Below, piece after piece: positions 1-9,175 of a DNA stretch of 64,000 bases; position 1 is the stretch's first letter; each line of letters opens with the position of its first letter. The notes below the pieces were generated by a model. The model saw nothing but the letters and a program-made list of their open reading frames with translations. It had not been told where the DNA came from and made no database searches. The stretch covers positions 30,409 through 94,408 of the forward strand of contig JAEUHE010000025.1 of NCBI GenBank assembly GCA_016793885.1, read 5' to 3'. This DNA is from Verrucomicrobiales bacterium. Its GTDB lineage: Bacteria > Verrucomicrobiota > Verrucomicrobiia > Limisphaerales > UBA11320. A program made the position numbers and the translations under genes.

Positions 1-1
1 A

Positions 2-640
2 AAGTCCACGCTGGTCCAGCTGATTCCCCGCTTTTATGATCCCGAAGCCGGGCGCATCCTCCTGGATGGCGTCGATGTCCGCGACCTGGATCTGGCGGAA
101 CTGCGACGGTCCGTCAGCATGATTTTCCAGGAGACCTTCCTCTTCAGCGCCACCGTGGCGGAGAACATCGCCTACGGTCGCCCGAACGCCACCGCGGAAG
201 AGATCGAACGCAGCGCCCGCCTCGCCCAAGCCCACGAGTTCATCACTGGCCTGGAAAAGGGATACGACACCATCATCGGGGAACGCGGGGTCTCCCTGAG
301 CGGTGGCCAGCGCCAGCGCATCGCCATCGCCCGTGCGTTCCTCATGAACCCCCGTGTGCTCATCCTGGACGACGCCACCGCCAGCGTCGATTCTCAGACC
401 GAGCGTCTCATTCAGGAGGCGATGCGCGAACTGAGCCGCGGACGAACCACCTTCATCATTGCTCAGCGGTTCTCCACTGTTCAGCACGCCGATCAAATCG
501 TGGTGCTCAATCAAGGACGCCTTGTGGAGATCGGCACGCATCAAGAACTCACCGCGCGTGGTGGCTTCTATGCTGAAATCGTGTCCCGCCAGCTGCGGGG
601 ACGGGAAAGTCAGCCCGCCACTCAGGAGGCCAGCCGATGA
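2..640 (+). CDS. ABC exporter half-transporter, degenerate-site subunit (5' truncated)
   Basis: This is the C-terminal nucleotide-binding domain of an ABC exporter subunit. The gene begins before the window and reads open in frame from base 2, where the Walker A motif is cut to its last residues (KST). The signature LSGGQ is intact. Walker B reads LILDDATASVD, so the usual catalytic Glu is Asp (codon 371-373), and the switch His of the H-loop is Gln (AQRFST, codon 464-466). These two changes mark the non-hydrolysing partner of heterodimeric exporters such as TM287/288 and BmrCD. The stop overlaps the next gene's start by 4 nt (ATGA), so the two subunits are probably translationally coupled. 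The substrate cannot be read from the sequence; drugs, lipids or peptides are all possible. Confidence 0.93.
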   Translation, partial: KSTLVQLIPRFYDPEAGRILLDGVDVRDLDLAELRRSVSMIFQETFLFSATVAENIAYGRPNATAEEIERSARLAQAHEFITGLEKGYDTIIGERGVSLSGGQRQRIAIARAFLMNPRVLILDDATASVDSQTERLIQEAMRELSRGRTTFIIAQRFSTVQHADQIVVLNQGRLVEIGTHQELTARGGFYAEIVSRQLRGRESQPATQEASR

Positions 641-2433
641 GCCACGACGCCGAGCTGGAGGAGGAGTTCGCCCAGCGGAAAATGTCGCGCGAGCTGTTCG
701 TGCGGTTGTATTCCTACCTGCGGCCCTACCGGTCCCTGGTCATTCTCAATCTGGTGTTCACGGTGCTCGCTACGGCCTCCCAGCTTCTGGGACCTAAATT
801 CATCCAGGTGGGGATTGATCGCTACCTGACGCAGTTCACTGGCATCGAAGCGGCGCGCCGAGGCATTCTGGTCGTGAGCGGGATCTACCTGGGCAATCTG
901 CTAGTCGGTTGGCTGCTCTCCGTCATCCAAGTCCGCACCACGATCCGGGTCGGCCAGAGTGCGATGAACGATCTCCGCCTGTCTGTCTTCGAGCACATCC
1001 AGCGGCTGTCGCTGAACTATTTCGACAAGACCCAGCAGGGCCGGATCATCAGCCGCGCCGATACCGATATCGATTCCTTGGATCGGGTGATTACCTGGGG
1101 CGGTTCGCAGCTGCTCTCCAGCGTGCTCACACTCGTCGGCGTCATGATTCTCATGCTCCAGTATGACTGGCGCCTCTGCCTGGCCGTGAGCACGGTTCTG
1201 CCAGCGCTGGTCGTCGCTACCCGACTTTTCCACGCGCACGGCATCCGAGCTTACCGGCGAGTGCGAGCCCATTCCTCCAGGCTGGCGGCCTCCATGGCGG
1301 AAAGCATCCAAGGTGTCCGAGTGGTCCAGGCCTTCGCACGCGAGGAGGAGAACTTGGAACGCTTCCAAGAGTTGCATGGGGAATACGCCGGCTTCGCCAT
1401 CGAAGCAGCCCGCGTGTTCCACACCTACATGCCGTTCATCGCCCTGATCTCAGGCCTGGGCACCTGCATCATCCTCGGCTACGGAGGCCATCTAGCCATG
1501 GCCCGCGAGATTACTGTCGGCGAGCTCGCGGCGTTCATCCTCTACCTGGGAATGTTTTTCGGGCCCATCCAGACGATGGGCGATCTCTACAACGCCCTGC
1601 TTTCCACCGCCGCCAGCGCCGAACGCATCTTCCAGCTGCTCGACACCGAGCCGCAGGTAAAAAACCGAACCGATGCCCAGCCACTGCCGCGATTGCGGGG
1701 CGAAGTGCGGTTCGATAAGGTCTGGTTCCGCTACGACAGCACGCCGGCGGACGCCTGGATCCTGAAGGACATCTCCTTCACCGCGAAGCCCGGGGAGACG
1801 GTGGCGCTCGTCGGCCACACTGGATCCGGAAAAACCAGCATCATCAGCCTGCTGGCCCGGTTCTACGACCCCCAGCGCGGGGCCATTCGGGTGGGTGACG
1901 TGGATCTACAGACCGCCACCATCGACTCCCTGCACAGCCAGATCGGAATCGTGACCCAGGAGAATTTCCTATTCACCGGCACCGTCATGGAAAACCTCAA
2001 GTTCGGACGGGCAGAGGCCAGCGATGAGCAGGTCATTGAGGCGGCCAAGAAATTGGGAACCGATCCGATCATTAGCCGCCTGCCCGACGGCTATCAGACC
2101 AAGGTGGCCGAGCGCGGCGGCAACTTCAGCGCGGGGGAGCGCCAGCTCATCACCTTCACCCGGGCCATGGTCGCAGAGCCGAAGATCCTGATCCTGGATG
2201 AAGCCACCAGTGCCGTGGATCCCCAGACGGAGGATGTCATCCAGCACGCGTTGGAGAAGCTATTCGAGCAGAGAACCTGCTTTGTCATTGCACATCGGCT
2301 CTCGACCGTCCGCACCGCCCACCGTATTCTGGTGCTGGATCACGGAGAAATTGTGGAATCAGGAACGCATCAGGAGCTGTTGACGCGCGACGGCCCCTAC
2401 TCTCGACTTCACGCTGAGTTCGTTGGCAGTTAG
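637..2433 (+). CDS. ABC exporter half-transporter, catalytic subunit
   Basis: A 598-residue inner-membrane exporter subunit with an N-terminal six-helix transmembrane domain (about residues 20-330) and a C-terminal ATPase domain. Walker A GHTGSGKTS is near residue 393, Walker B ILILDEATSAVD carries Asp521-Glu522, and the switch His is residue 553. Its signature is FSAGE (about 497-501) instead of LSGGQ. The canonical Walker B and His here, paired with the weak signature, complement the upstream subunit, which has the reverse pattern. The predicted heterodimer therefore has one hydrolytic and one degenerate ATP site. No accessory membrane-fusion gene lies downstream; a secreted-protein gene follows after about 100 bp. 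Confidence 0.95.
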   Translation: MSHDAELEEEFAQRKMSRELFVRLYSYLRPYRSLVILNLVFTVLATASQLLGPKFIQVGIDRYLTQFTGIEAARRGILVVSGIYLGNLLVGWLLSVIQVRTTIRVGQSAMNDLRLSVFEHIQRLSLNYFDKTQQGRIISRADTDIDSLDRVITWGGSQLLSSVLTLVGVMILMLQYDWRLCLAVSTVLPALVVATRLFHAHGIRAYRRVRAHSSRLAASMAESIQGVRVVQAFAREEENLERFQELHGEYAGFAIEAARVFHTYMPFIALISGLGTCIILGYGGHLAMAREITVGELAAFILYLGMFFGPIQTMGDLYNALLSTAASAERIFQLLDTEPQVKNRTDAQPLPRLRGEVRFDKVWFRYDSTPADAWILKDISFTAKPGETVALVGHTGSGKTSIISLLARFYDPQRGAIRVGDVDLQTATIDSLHSQIGIVTQENFLFTGTVMENLKFGRAEASDEQVIEAAKKLGTDPIISRLPDGYQTKVAERGGNFSAGERQLITFTRAMVAEPKILILDEATSAVDPQTEDVIQHALEKLFEQRTCFVIAHRLSTVRTAHRILVLDHGEIVESGTHQELLTRDGPYSRLHAEFVGS

Positions 2434-2535
2434 GGGGGAGGATCCCACACCCGACGGCGCGCGGAGCGACAGCACGACGGACGGAACAGGGGGAGCGCAG
2501 GCTCCACCTCAGGAACAACAAGTCACGGAACGAAC

Positions 2536-5500
2536 ATGAAAACCCGTTATTGCACTCGGTTCTCCCGATCTCTCCTCGGAATCCTCCTCAGCCTGCAGGC
2601 CCTGAACGTGCCTGGCCAAATCGAGGACAACGGATTTGCCTGGGTCAAAACCGGAGGCGGTCCGCAGAATGATGCTGGAACCGGGCTGACGGTCGACGCC
2701 GCCACCAATGTGATCGCGGTGGGTACGTACAGCAATGTCGTCGCGTTCTCCGGGATTACCCTCACCAATGCAGGTAACAAGGACTTCTTCATCGCCAGCT
2801 ATCGGCGGGATGGCGAGTTGAACTGGATCCAACGAGCGGGAGGCGCGCTCGATGATGGGGCCGGAGGGGCGTCAGCGGATACGAATGGGTTCATCTACGC
2901 AACGGGATTCTTCCGCGGCCAGGCGCGATTTGGCCAAACGCTACTCAGCGCGCGCGGTACTTCCTCGGCGCTGGACGCATTCCTGGTTAAATACTCCCCC
3001 ACCGGGGCGCTTCAGTGGGTCCAACAAGCCGGCGGACCCGGCGATGATCGAGGCCATGCGGTGGCTGCCGATCCCGGCGGCGGATGCTGGGTGGCCGGAT
3101 CGTTCAGCGGCACCGCCATCTTCGGTCCGAACGTACAGCTGGTGGCGACCAACTCCCAGGTTCCCGAAACATTCGTGGCACGCTACCAAACCAACGGAAG
3201 CTTGAGCTGGGTGAAGCGCTTCGGGTCGAACCGCGGGCTGATTGGATATGCCATTCAAGCAGGACCGAACGGGCGCGCTGTGCTCGGCGGAGAGTTTGCC
3301 GGCACGGCTGAGTTCGGCACCAACAGCTTCATTTCCGCCGGAGATAGAGACGCCTTCGTGGTGTCGCTGAACGCCCAGGGGGAAGCAGAGTGGGCATTTC
3401 AACTGGGAGGCGGAAGCGCGGACGGCGGGCGCGGACTGGGTATCGATGCGGGAGGCAATGTTTATGTGGGTGGCTATTTCTCCGACACGTTCCGCTGGGG
3501 CGGCGCAACCGTTTCGTCGGCGGGCCGCAAGGACGTCTTTCTGGCCTGCCTGACTTCCCTGGGTGTCCCAACCTGGATCCAGACGGGCGGCGGCACCGAG
3601 GATGACTCGTTCAACTCGGTCACCGTGAGCACACGCGGGGCCATCTACGCGGGCGGGAGCTTCAGCACCTCGCTGCGGATTGCGGGCGTCACGCTGGCCT
3701 CGGTCGGCAATCTGGATGGCTTTCTGACGCGTTTCGATCGCCATGGCACTCTGGATTGGATGGCACGCTGCGGCGGATCAGCCACCGCAGCCGATTCCAT
3801 CACCGCCATCGCCGCCGGGCCCGGGAACAGTCTGTTCGCCACTGGGGAGTTCAGCGGCAACGCCACCTTTGGCACCAATTCCGTTTCGACCTCCGGAGCA
3901 ATCAACCGGGATTTCTTTCTGACCGAGCGTCGAGTCCGCCCTCCCGATGTGCCCCTCTCACCCACCAACACGGTGGCGACTCTCGGCGAACCATTCACCC
4001 TCAGCGTAACGGCGAGCGGATCGGGCCCCTTCACTTACCAATGGTATTTGAACCAGGTCGCCCTGGCCGGAGAGACCAATGCCGTTCTCACGCGTACCAA
4101 CACCACCCTGGCCGATGCCGGATCCTACGAAGTCACGGTGGGAAGCAACGAGTCCGAATACCGAAGCCCGCCGGCGGAGGTGAGCCTGGAGGTGAAACTA
4201 TCGCTGCAAACCCAGGGTAATGGACAAATCCTCGCCGATCCGATTCTGGATCGCTACCCGCTCGGAAGCACGGTGCAACTATATGGGCTCGCCGAGGACG
4301 ATGCCTTCTTCGTCCGCTGGAGTGGCGATCTCGAATCGCATGACAACCCCGCCCAACTTCAGCTGAACGGCAACCGCTCCGTGAGGGGAATCTTTGGATC
4401 GCGAAGATTGCAGTTGGTGGCCATGGGTTCGGGAACCATCAAGGCAACCCCCGCTCAAGAACTCTATGCCCCCGGCGAAGCCGTCATCCTGACCGCAGAG
4501 GCCGGAAAGTCGTACAGCTTCACGGGATGGGACGACGGAGACGCGCGAAACCCGCGACCCATTGTCATTGGTGAAACCAACCGCTACACGGCCCTCTTTA
4601 CCAATTTGGTGCCGGTGGAAACTCTGGTCTTCGGAAGCGTGACCCGCACCGCCCAGACCGGCATGCCCGCTCTCTTCGTGGACAATGAGTTTATTGTCGA
4701 TGGACCCGTATTGCGGGGAGATGAGGTCGAGATCCGGCTTTACTCCTCCTTCACCAATGGCACCGTGGTCTACTCTCTCGACGGTTCGACACCCAATCGG
4801 CGATTTGAAGGCCCGTTTCGAGTCGCCCGCTCGGTGCAGATCCAAGCCCGGGCTTACTCGGAAGATTTTCTGGAGGAAGTGTCCATGGATGCCATTCAGC
4901 TGCTCATCGTTCCCAGCTTTCAGATCCAAGCGACCACCACCGGCGGGGGGACCGTCACGATTTCTCCTCTGCAAGAGCGCTACCTGAGCAACACCCTGGT
5001 CACCATCACCGCGACGCCCACCAACGGATGGACATTTCTGGGCTGGGCCGGCGACCTTGGCGGCCACGAGGCCACCAACCTTGTTCACATCGATCGCGAC
5101 CGCTGCGGACAGGCAATTTTTGGAACCACCCTCGCCCTCACCAACGCCGGCGCAGGTCGCCTGGTGGCCGAGCCAAATTTAAGCACGTTTCCTTACGGCA
5201 GCACTGTCCGAATCACCGCCTTTCCCGAGGCGGGCAACCAGTTTGTTTCCTGGGGCGGTGCGGGCAGTGGGGCAGTCAATCCGCTGGTGCTTCAGATCAC
5301 GCGCACCAATCCCACCGTTCGAGCGCTCTTCCTCTCGAGCGGCAACGATTTCCCGCTCGTGGTCGAGCCCACCGGAGCTGGCTCCGTCGTGGTGTTCCCG
5401 CGTCAGAATCTCTACACTAATGGGCAATCCGTCTTGCTCATCGCCAGCCCGGAAGCAGGGCAGGAATTCCTGGGGTGGACCGGAGATGTCGAGGCCTCCA

Positions 5501-5790
5501 CCAATCGACTGACCTTGCGGATGACCCAACGTTCCATCATCCAGGCGCGATTCACCAGCAAGCCCAGCCTGAAGATGATCTACTGCCTCAACCCTAAACG
5601 CGCCGAGGATCTCCGGTTGGAAATTCAGAGCGATTTGGGAGCTTCGTTATCCCTCGAACGAAGTCAGAATCTGACATCCTGGACTTCCTGGCTGACGCTC
5701 ACGAACACTTTGGGATATCTGTTAGTCCCCGATCCAGAGGCGTCCGGAGGCGCTGGCTTCTTCCACCGAGCCGTTCGAACGGGGCCATGA
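2536..5790 (+). CDS. Large secreted SBBP-propeller / Ig / InlB-repeat protein
   Basis: A 1084-residue predicted extracellular protein. Residues 1-28 look like a signal peptide (basic start, then LLGILLSLQAL). Residues about 35-460 hold seven or eight SBBP-type blades of 50-60 residues with recurring GGxxxDxG and 'G.Y..G.F.G...FG' patterns. An Ig-like domain (YQWYLNQ) follows at about 475-555. Five InlB/'bacterial repeat' units with a GW.GD core come next, interrupted by a chitobiase-like YSLDGSTP segment near 750. The end carries the ERSQNLTSW...FFHRA module also seen in four other secreted proteins here. No enzymatic motif is visible. An adhesive or surface role is inferred from domain composition. 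Confidence 0.85.
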   Translation: MKTRYCTRFSRSLLGILLSLQALNVPGQIEDNGFAWVKTGGGPQNDAGTGLTVDAATNVIAVGTYSNVVAFSGITLTNAGNKDFFIASYRRDGELNWIQRAGGALDDGAGGASADTNGFIYATGFFRGQARFGQTLLSARGTSSALDAFLVKYSPTGALQWVQQAGGPGDDRGHAVAADPGGGCWVAGSFSGTAIFGPNVQLVATNSQVPETFVARYQTNGSLSWVKRFGSNRGLIGYAIQAGPNGRAVLGGEFAGTAEFGTNSFISAGDRDAFVVSLNAQGEAEWAFQLGGGSADGGRGLGIDAGGNVYVGGYFSDTFRWGGATVSSAGRKDVFLACLTSLGVPTWIQTGGGTEDDSFNSVTVSTRGAIYAGGSFSTSLRIAGVTLASVGNLDGFLTRFDRHGTLDWMARCGGSATAADSITAIAAGPGNSLFATGEFSGNATFGTNSVSTSGAINRDFFLTERRVRPPDVPLSPTNTVATLGEPFTLSVTASGSGPFTYQWYLNQVALAGETNAVLTRTNTTLADAGSYEVTVGSNESEYRSPPAEVSLEVKLSLQTQGNGQILADPILDRYPLGSTVQLYGLAEDDAFFVRWSGDLESHDNPAQLQLNGNRSVRGIFGSRRLQLVAMGSGTIKATPAQELYAPGEAVILTAEAGKSYSFTGWDDGDARNPRPIVIGETNRYTALFTNLVPVETLVFGSVTRTAQTGMPALFVDNEFIVDGPVLRGDEVEIRLYSSFTNGTVVYSLDGSTPNRRFEGPFRVARSVQIQARAYSEDFLEEVSMDAIQLLIVPSFQIQATTTGGGTVTISPLQERYLSNTLVTITATPTNGWTFLGWAGDLGGHEATNLVHIDRDRCGQAIFGTTLALTNAGAGRLVAEPNLSTFPYGSTVRITAFPEAGNQFVSWGGAGSGAVNPLVLQITRTNPTVRALFLSSGNDFPLVVEPTGAGSVVVFPRQNLYTNGQSVLLIASPEAGQEFLGWTGDVEASTNRLTLRMTQRSIIQARFTSKPSLKMIYCLNPKRAEDLRLEIQSDLGASLSLERSQNLTSWTSWLTLTNTLGYLLVPDPEASGGAGFFHRAVRTGP

Positions 5791-5827
5791 AGCCATGCCC
5801 CAACGCTCACCATCCAGATCCGAATTC

Positions 5828-6048
5828 TTGCCCACGGAACACACAGACCACACGGATGAAACCCGAATAGGGAGAATCCACCGTATTCCTGAAAACTGCA
5901 GTTGTAACCGGATTTCGCGGATGCCACGGATGGAAAAGAATTTACGGTGCTCACTGACGACAGTTTCCAGGTAAGGATCGCTTCAACACATTTTCTCGCT
6001 GATCTGCTTCTTAATTCGGGTGGTCCGTGTGATCCGCGGGCAACCAAG
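5828..6048. repeat. Convergent intergenic repeat element, left copy
   Basis: Two related arms face each other. The left arm is at 5828-5860 (plus; TTGCCCACGGAACACAC then CCACACGGAT) and the right arm at 6015-6048, reading TTGCCCGCGGATCACAC on the minus strand. A core at 5911-5923 (GGATTTCGCGGAT) recurs inverted in the copy at 7350-7620. The acetylesterase gene lies between the two copies. The 5791-6082 gap holds nothing else recognisable. Confidence 0.7.
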
Positions 6049-6082
6049 TCCCCTCTCCCGTCAGAGGTTGGCGGGATCCTCA

Positions 6083-7231
6083 TCACTTCCGCTCGATCCA
6101 AGGGACCACCTTATCCGCCCAACGAGCGGCATGCTCCCGCAATCCGGGGCCACTGAAATGAACTCCCTTGCCGCCAGAATCCCGCAGTGCGCCTTTGAGC
6201 GCATCTGAGTCCGGCCCTTCCATCGCCACCCCGTCCTTCCACAACGAAGCCTGAGCTGCTCGAATATCGGGCGACGCTTCGTCGCCAGGAACATGGTAGC
6301 TCACCTGCGCCACAAACCAGGGAGCCTCCCAGCCGATCTGCCGATTGGATTCTCGGATGATCTTCTCCAAATACTCCCGATACAAATGACCGGCCAGAGT
6401 GCGGGTCGTATCCGCTTGATTCGCATCGCTCTCGCCCTGATGCCAGAGCACCGCGCGGAACCCCTGGAGCCCGGCCTGCTTGAGGCGCGCCACCAAACTC
6501 TCGAACGCCCGTCCATCGCACTCCCAGTAACCCCCGGGCAGTTGGCGGACGCGGCTCACCAGCGTCGGTGGATTGGGGAAAGTGGACCCCTTGGGCAACC
6601 ACTCTCGCACACTCGTCGCGCCAATTCCGCAGGAGATAAAACCCACCGGCACCCCCAGTCGCTTCGTCAACGCGTCGCCCAAAGGTGGCAAGAAACTGCC
6701 GCCGCCGCCGCTGGCTCCCGGCTGTGGATCATTGCAGAGTTGCCAGCGTTTCCCGTCGAAGGTCACCACTCGCCCCGTCGTTGCCTGTTGCTTCTCCTCA
6801 CCGTGATTGGCGGAATTGGACTGTCCGGCCACGACGAGCACCTCCCCTACCCCCACATGCGCCACCGAGACTTGGTCCAGGGCCTCTCTGCCGTTCACCG
6901 CCCGAATCTCCAGTCCATACCATCCGCCGCTGGGGACGGCGAGAGATCCAGCAAAGCCTGCGCTCGGCGATAGGCTAGCCACCCGACGCCATTTGCCAGG
7001 CCGTCCCCCCACCACCAAGCGTGCCTCGATCTGGCCTTTGGCCCAACCGCCACTGAGGCGTCCTACGATGGGAATGATCCCTTTGCTCTTCGAAGCGCGT
7101 TGAATTACCTGATAGTCAAGCGGGGATGACAGTTCGAGCCGAGAAGGCCGGACGGGATCATCAGGTCCAGCGGCACGGGCGGGAAGCACCAGCCACAGGC
7201 AAGCCGCGAGCCAAATAAGGGAGCGTTTCAT
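6083..7231 (-). CDS. Secreted SASA-family carbohydrate acetylesterase
   Basis: A 382-residue protein related to sialate O-acetylesterases and the carbohydrate esterase SASA family (SGNH fold), which removes acetyl groups from sugars. A signal peptide is clear (MKRSLIWLAACLWLVLPARA). Block I is GQSNS with probable nucleophile Ser138. The family landmark WHQGESDANQ follows in the second half, and a C-terminal VHFSGPGL supplies the likely catalytic His. A longer reading frame starts at 7375, but the ATG at 7231 directly precedes the signal peptide. The gene is monocistronic and flanked on both sides by the same intergenic repeat. Export implies action on external acetylated polysaccharide; the substrate is not determined. 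Confidence 0.85.
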   Translation of the reverse strand: MKRSLIWLAACLWLVLPARAAGPDDPVRPSRLELSSPLDYQVIQRASKSKGIIPIVGRLSGGWAKGQIEARLVVGGRPGKWRRVASLSPSAGFAGSLAVPSGGWYGLEIRAVNGREALDQVSVAHVGVGEVLVVAGQSNSANHGEEKQQATTGRVVTFDGKRWQLCNDPQPGASGGGGSFLPPLGDALTKRLGVPVGFISCGIGATSVREWLPKGSTFPNPPTLVSRVRQLPGGYWECDGRAFESLVARLKQAGLQGFRAVLWHQGESDANQADTTRTLAGHLYREYLEKIIRESNRQIGWEAPWFVAQVSYHVPGDEASPDIRAAQASLWKDGVAMEGPDSDALKGALRDSGGKGVHFSGPGLREHAARWADKVVPWIERK

Positions 7232-7349
7232 TGCAAAAAGTAGAGAGCATCTCGCCCGAGGAGACAATGGAAACCTCCCACTCTCCGATGTCTCACACGA
7301 ACCCACCAAGCCGCAAAGGTTCAAAGAGCAGCAGCAGGACGGGGACCGG

Positions 7350-7620
7350 TTGCCCACGGAACACGCAGAGCACACGGATCAAGAACCGGATCCTTGAGGA
7401 GTTGAATCCATCCCATCCGAGCAATCCGCGAAATCCGTAGTTACCACTCCGTCCGCTTCTTTCGTCTCCTTTCGTTCTTTGGGGCTAATCCTGAAGTCCC
7501 TGCCAAAAAGGCCCCTCCGTTTTAGGTAACAGATCTCTTCGTGTCTTTGTTGCGTGTGAGGGCATCGGGTTCGGCCGTCCCCTTCCTATCCGTGTGGCCT
7601 GTGTGATCCGCGGGCAACAA
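7350..7620. repeat. Convergent intergenic repeat element, right copy
   Basis: This is the second copy of the element at 5828-6048, inside the 540-bp gene-free stretch 7232-7771. The left arm is at 7350-7380 (TTGCCCACGGAACACGC then CACACGGAT). The right arm is at 7588-7620, inverted (TTGCCCGCGGATCACAC on the minus strand). The core GGATTTCGCGGAT lies inverted at about 7424-7437. No reading frame or promoter was recognised in the rest of the gap. Confidence 0.7.
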
Positions 7621-7771
7621 CTCGGACACGGTTTCGATGGCGTCGCGACAGTCAATCGGCGGTTCGGTCCGTGGAGGGCGATAAAAACCAAGCCAAAGTC
7701 TCGCTCTCGGCCAAAATTTCCCATTGCAAATTTCTGTGCACCGAATGGAATGGTACCTTTACGACTATTTG

Positions 7772-9133
7772 ATGAAATCAAAATCCTCTGAGGTACCGGG
7801 CTCGATTGTCGCTCCGATCGGTTTTCGAACCGCCGGCGTGTTCTGTGATATCAAGCGTCTCGGCACAGGCAAAGGCTCCAACAAAGGCAAGAAGCGTGAT
7901 CTGACGCTGATCGTCTCCGATGCCCCCGCCAGCGTGGCCGGCATGTTCACCACCAACCAAATTTGCGCCGCCCCCGTCAAAGTGTGCGCCGCGCGCGTCC
8001 GCCAGGGGCAAGCTCAGGCGATCGTGGTGAATTCAGGCAACGCCAACGCCTGTACGGGCAAGCAAGGTCTGCTCGACGCCCTGGAGATGACGGCCCTCGC
8101 GGCGCGCAAGCTGAAGCTCTCTCCCGACCATGTGCTAGTCGGATCGACCGGACGAATCGGCGTCACCATGCCGATGAAGAATGTCCGCCAGGGCATCCTA
8201 GCCGCAGCGCCCCTCCTGGGTTCCACCCCAGAGCACGCGGGACAAGCCGCCGAGGCAATCATGACCAGCGACACCAAGCCCAAAACCGTGGCGGTGGAAT
8301 TCAAGCTGGGCGGCAAAGTCGTGAGGATCGGCGGGATTTGCAAAGGCGCGGGCATGATCCAGCCTGGAATGTCGGCCACCGGCGCTCGGCCGGCGGCATT
8401 TCCTCAGGGATTGCACGCAACCATGCTGTGCTTCGTTACCTCCGACGCCAATATCGCCCCCAAAGCCCTTCAAGCCGCCCTTCAGGAAGCGGTGGCCCAC
8501 AGCTTCAATCGGATCACGGTCGATGGTGACATGAGCACCAATGATACTGTGCTCGTGCTCGCCAATGGCCTTGCGGGCAACCGAAAGCTTCAACCCGCGG
8601 ACCTGGCGGTTGGCCCGAAGAAAAAAGCCACGGCCGATGGCGCCGCCTTCCAAGCGGCACTAAATCGGGTCTGTTTGACCTTGGCACAGATGATCGTGCG
8701 CGATGGAGAGGGCGTGACGCGATTCGTGACTGTGCGGGTTGGAGGTGCGGCGAGCAGCGCCGACGCCGATGCGGCGTCCCGAGCGGTCGCCAACAGCTCG
8801 CTCGTCAAGACCAGCTGGCACGGCGGCGACCCGAACTGGGGACGAATCATTGATGCACTCGGATACAGCGCGGCCAAAATCGTGGAAAACAAAGTGGATA
8901 TCGGCTACAGCGCCCCCGGCAGTCGCAACGTCTTGTGGTCCCTGAAAAAGGGGCAACCTACCAAGGCCTCCTTCAAGGATCTCTGCGCCGCAGCCGCACC
9001 CCGCGAATTCGATCTGCACATCCGACTCAATCTCGGTAAAGGCAGCGCCCTGATGTATGCCGCCGACCTCACCGAGGAATATGTCGACTTCAACAAAGGC
9101 GACGTCACGGATCCAACCTCGCTCGGAGGCTAA
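7772..9133 (+). CDS. argJ: Bifunctional ornithine acetyltransferase / N-acetylglutamate synthase
   Basis: ArgJ moves the acetyl group from N-acetylornithine to glutamate in the cyclic arginine pathway and in some organisms also uses acetyl-CoA. The family start (GFRTAGVFCDIK), VNSGNANACTG and the self-cleavage site are present. Cleavage into alpha and beta chains would fall in HATML, with Thr217 as the new N-terminal nucleophile. The conserved GGDPNWGRI and the DLTEEYV end are intact. The ATG at 7772 gives 453 residues and the usual ~15-residue lead-in. An ATG at 7745 and a TTG at 7724 are also in frame, and none has a clear Shine-Dalgarno. argB follows after 42 bp. Confidence 0.95.
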   Translation: MKSKSSEVPGSIVAPIGFRTAGVFCDIKRLGTGKGSNKGKKRDLTLIVSDAPASVAGMFTTNQICAAPVKVCAARVRQGQAQAIVVNSGNANACTGKQGLLDALEMTALAARKLKLSPDHVLVGSTGRIGVTMPMKNVRQGILAAAPLLGSTPEHAGQAAEAIMTSDTKPKTVAVEFKLGGKVVRIGGICKGAGMIQPGMSATGARPAAFPQGLHATMLCFVTSDANIAPKALQAALQEAVAHSFNRITVDGDMSTNDTVLVLANGLAGNRKLQPADLAVGPKKKATADGAAFQAALNRVCLTLAQMIVRDGEGVTRFVTVRVGGAASSADADAASRAVANSSLVKTSWHGGDPNWGRIIDALGYSAAKIVENKVDIGYSAPGSRNVLWSLKKGQPTKASFKDLCAAAAPREFDLHIRLNLGKGSALMYAADLTEEYVDFNKGDVTDPTSLGG

Positions 9134-9175
9134 ACTCTCGATCACCGCACCCCTCAGTTCCTAGAGAAAACCCGC

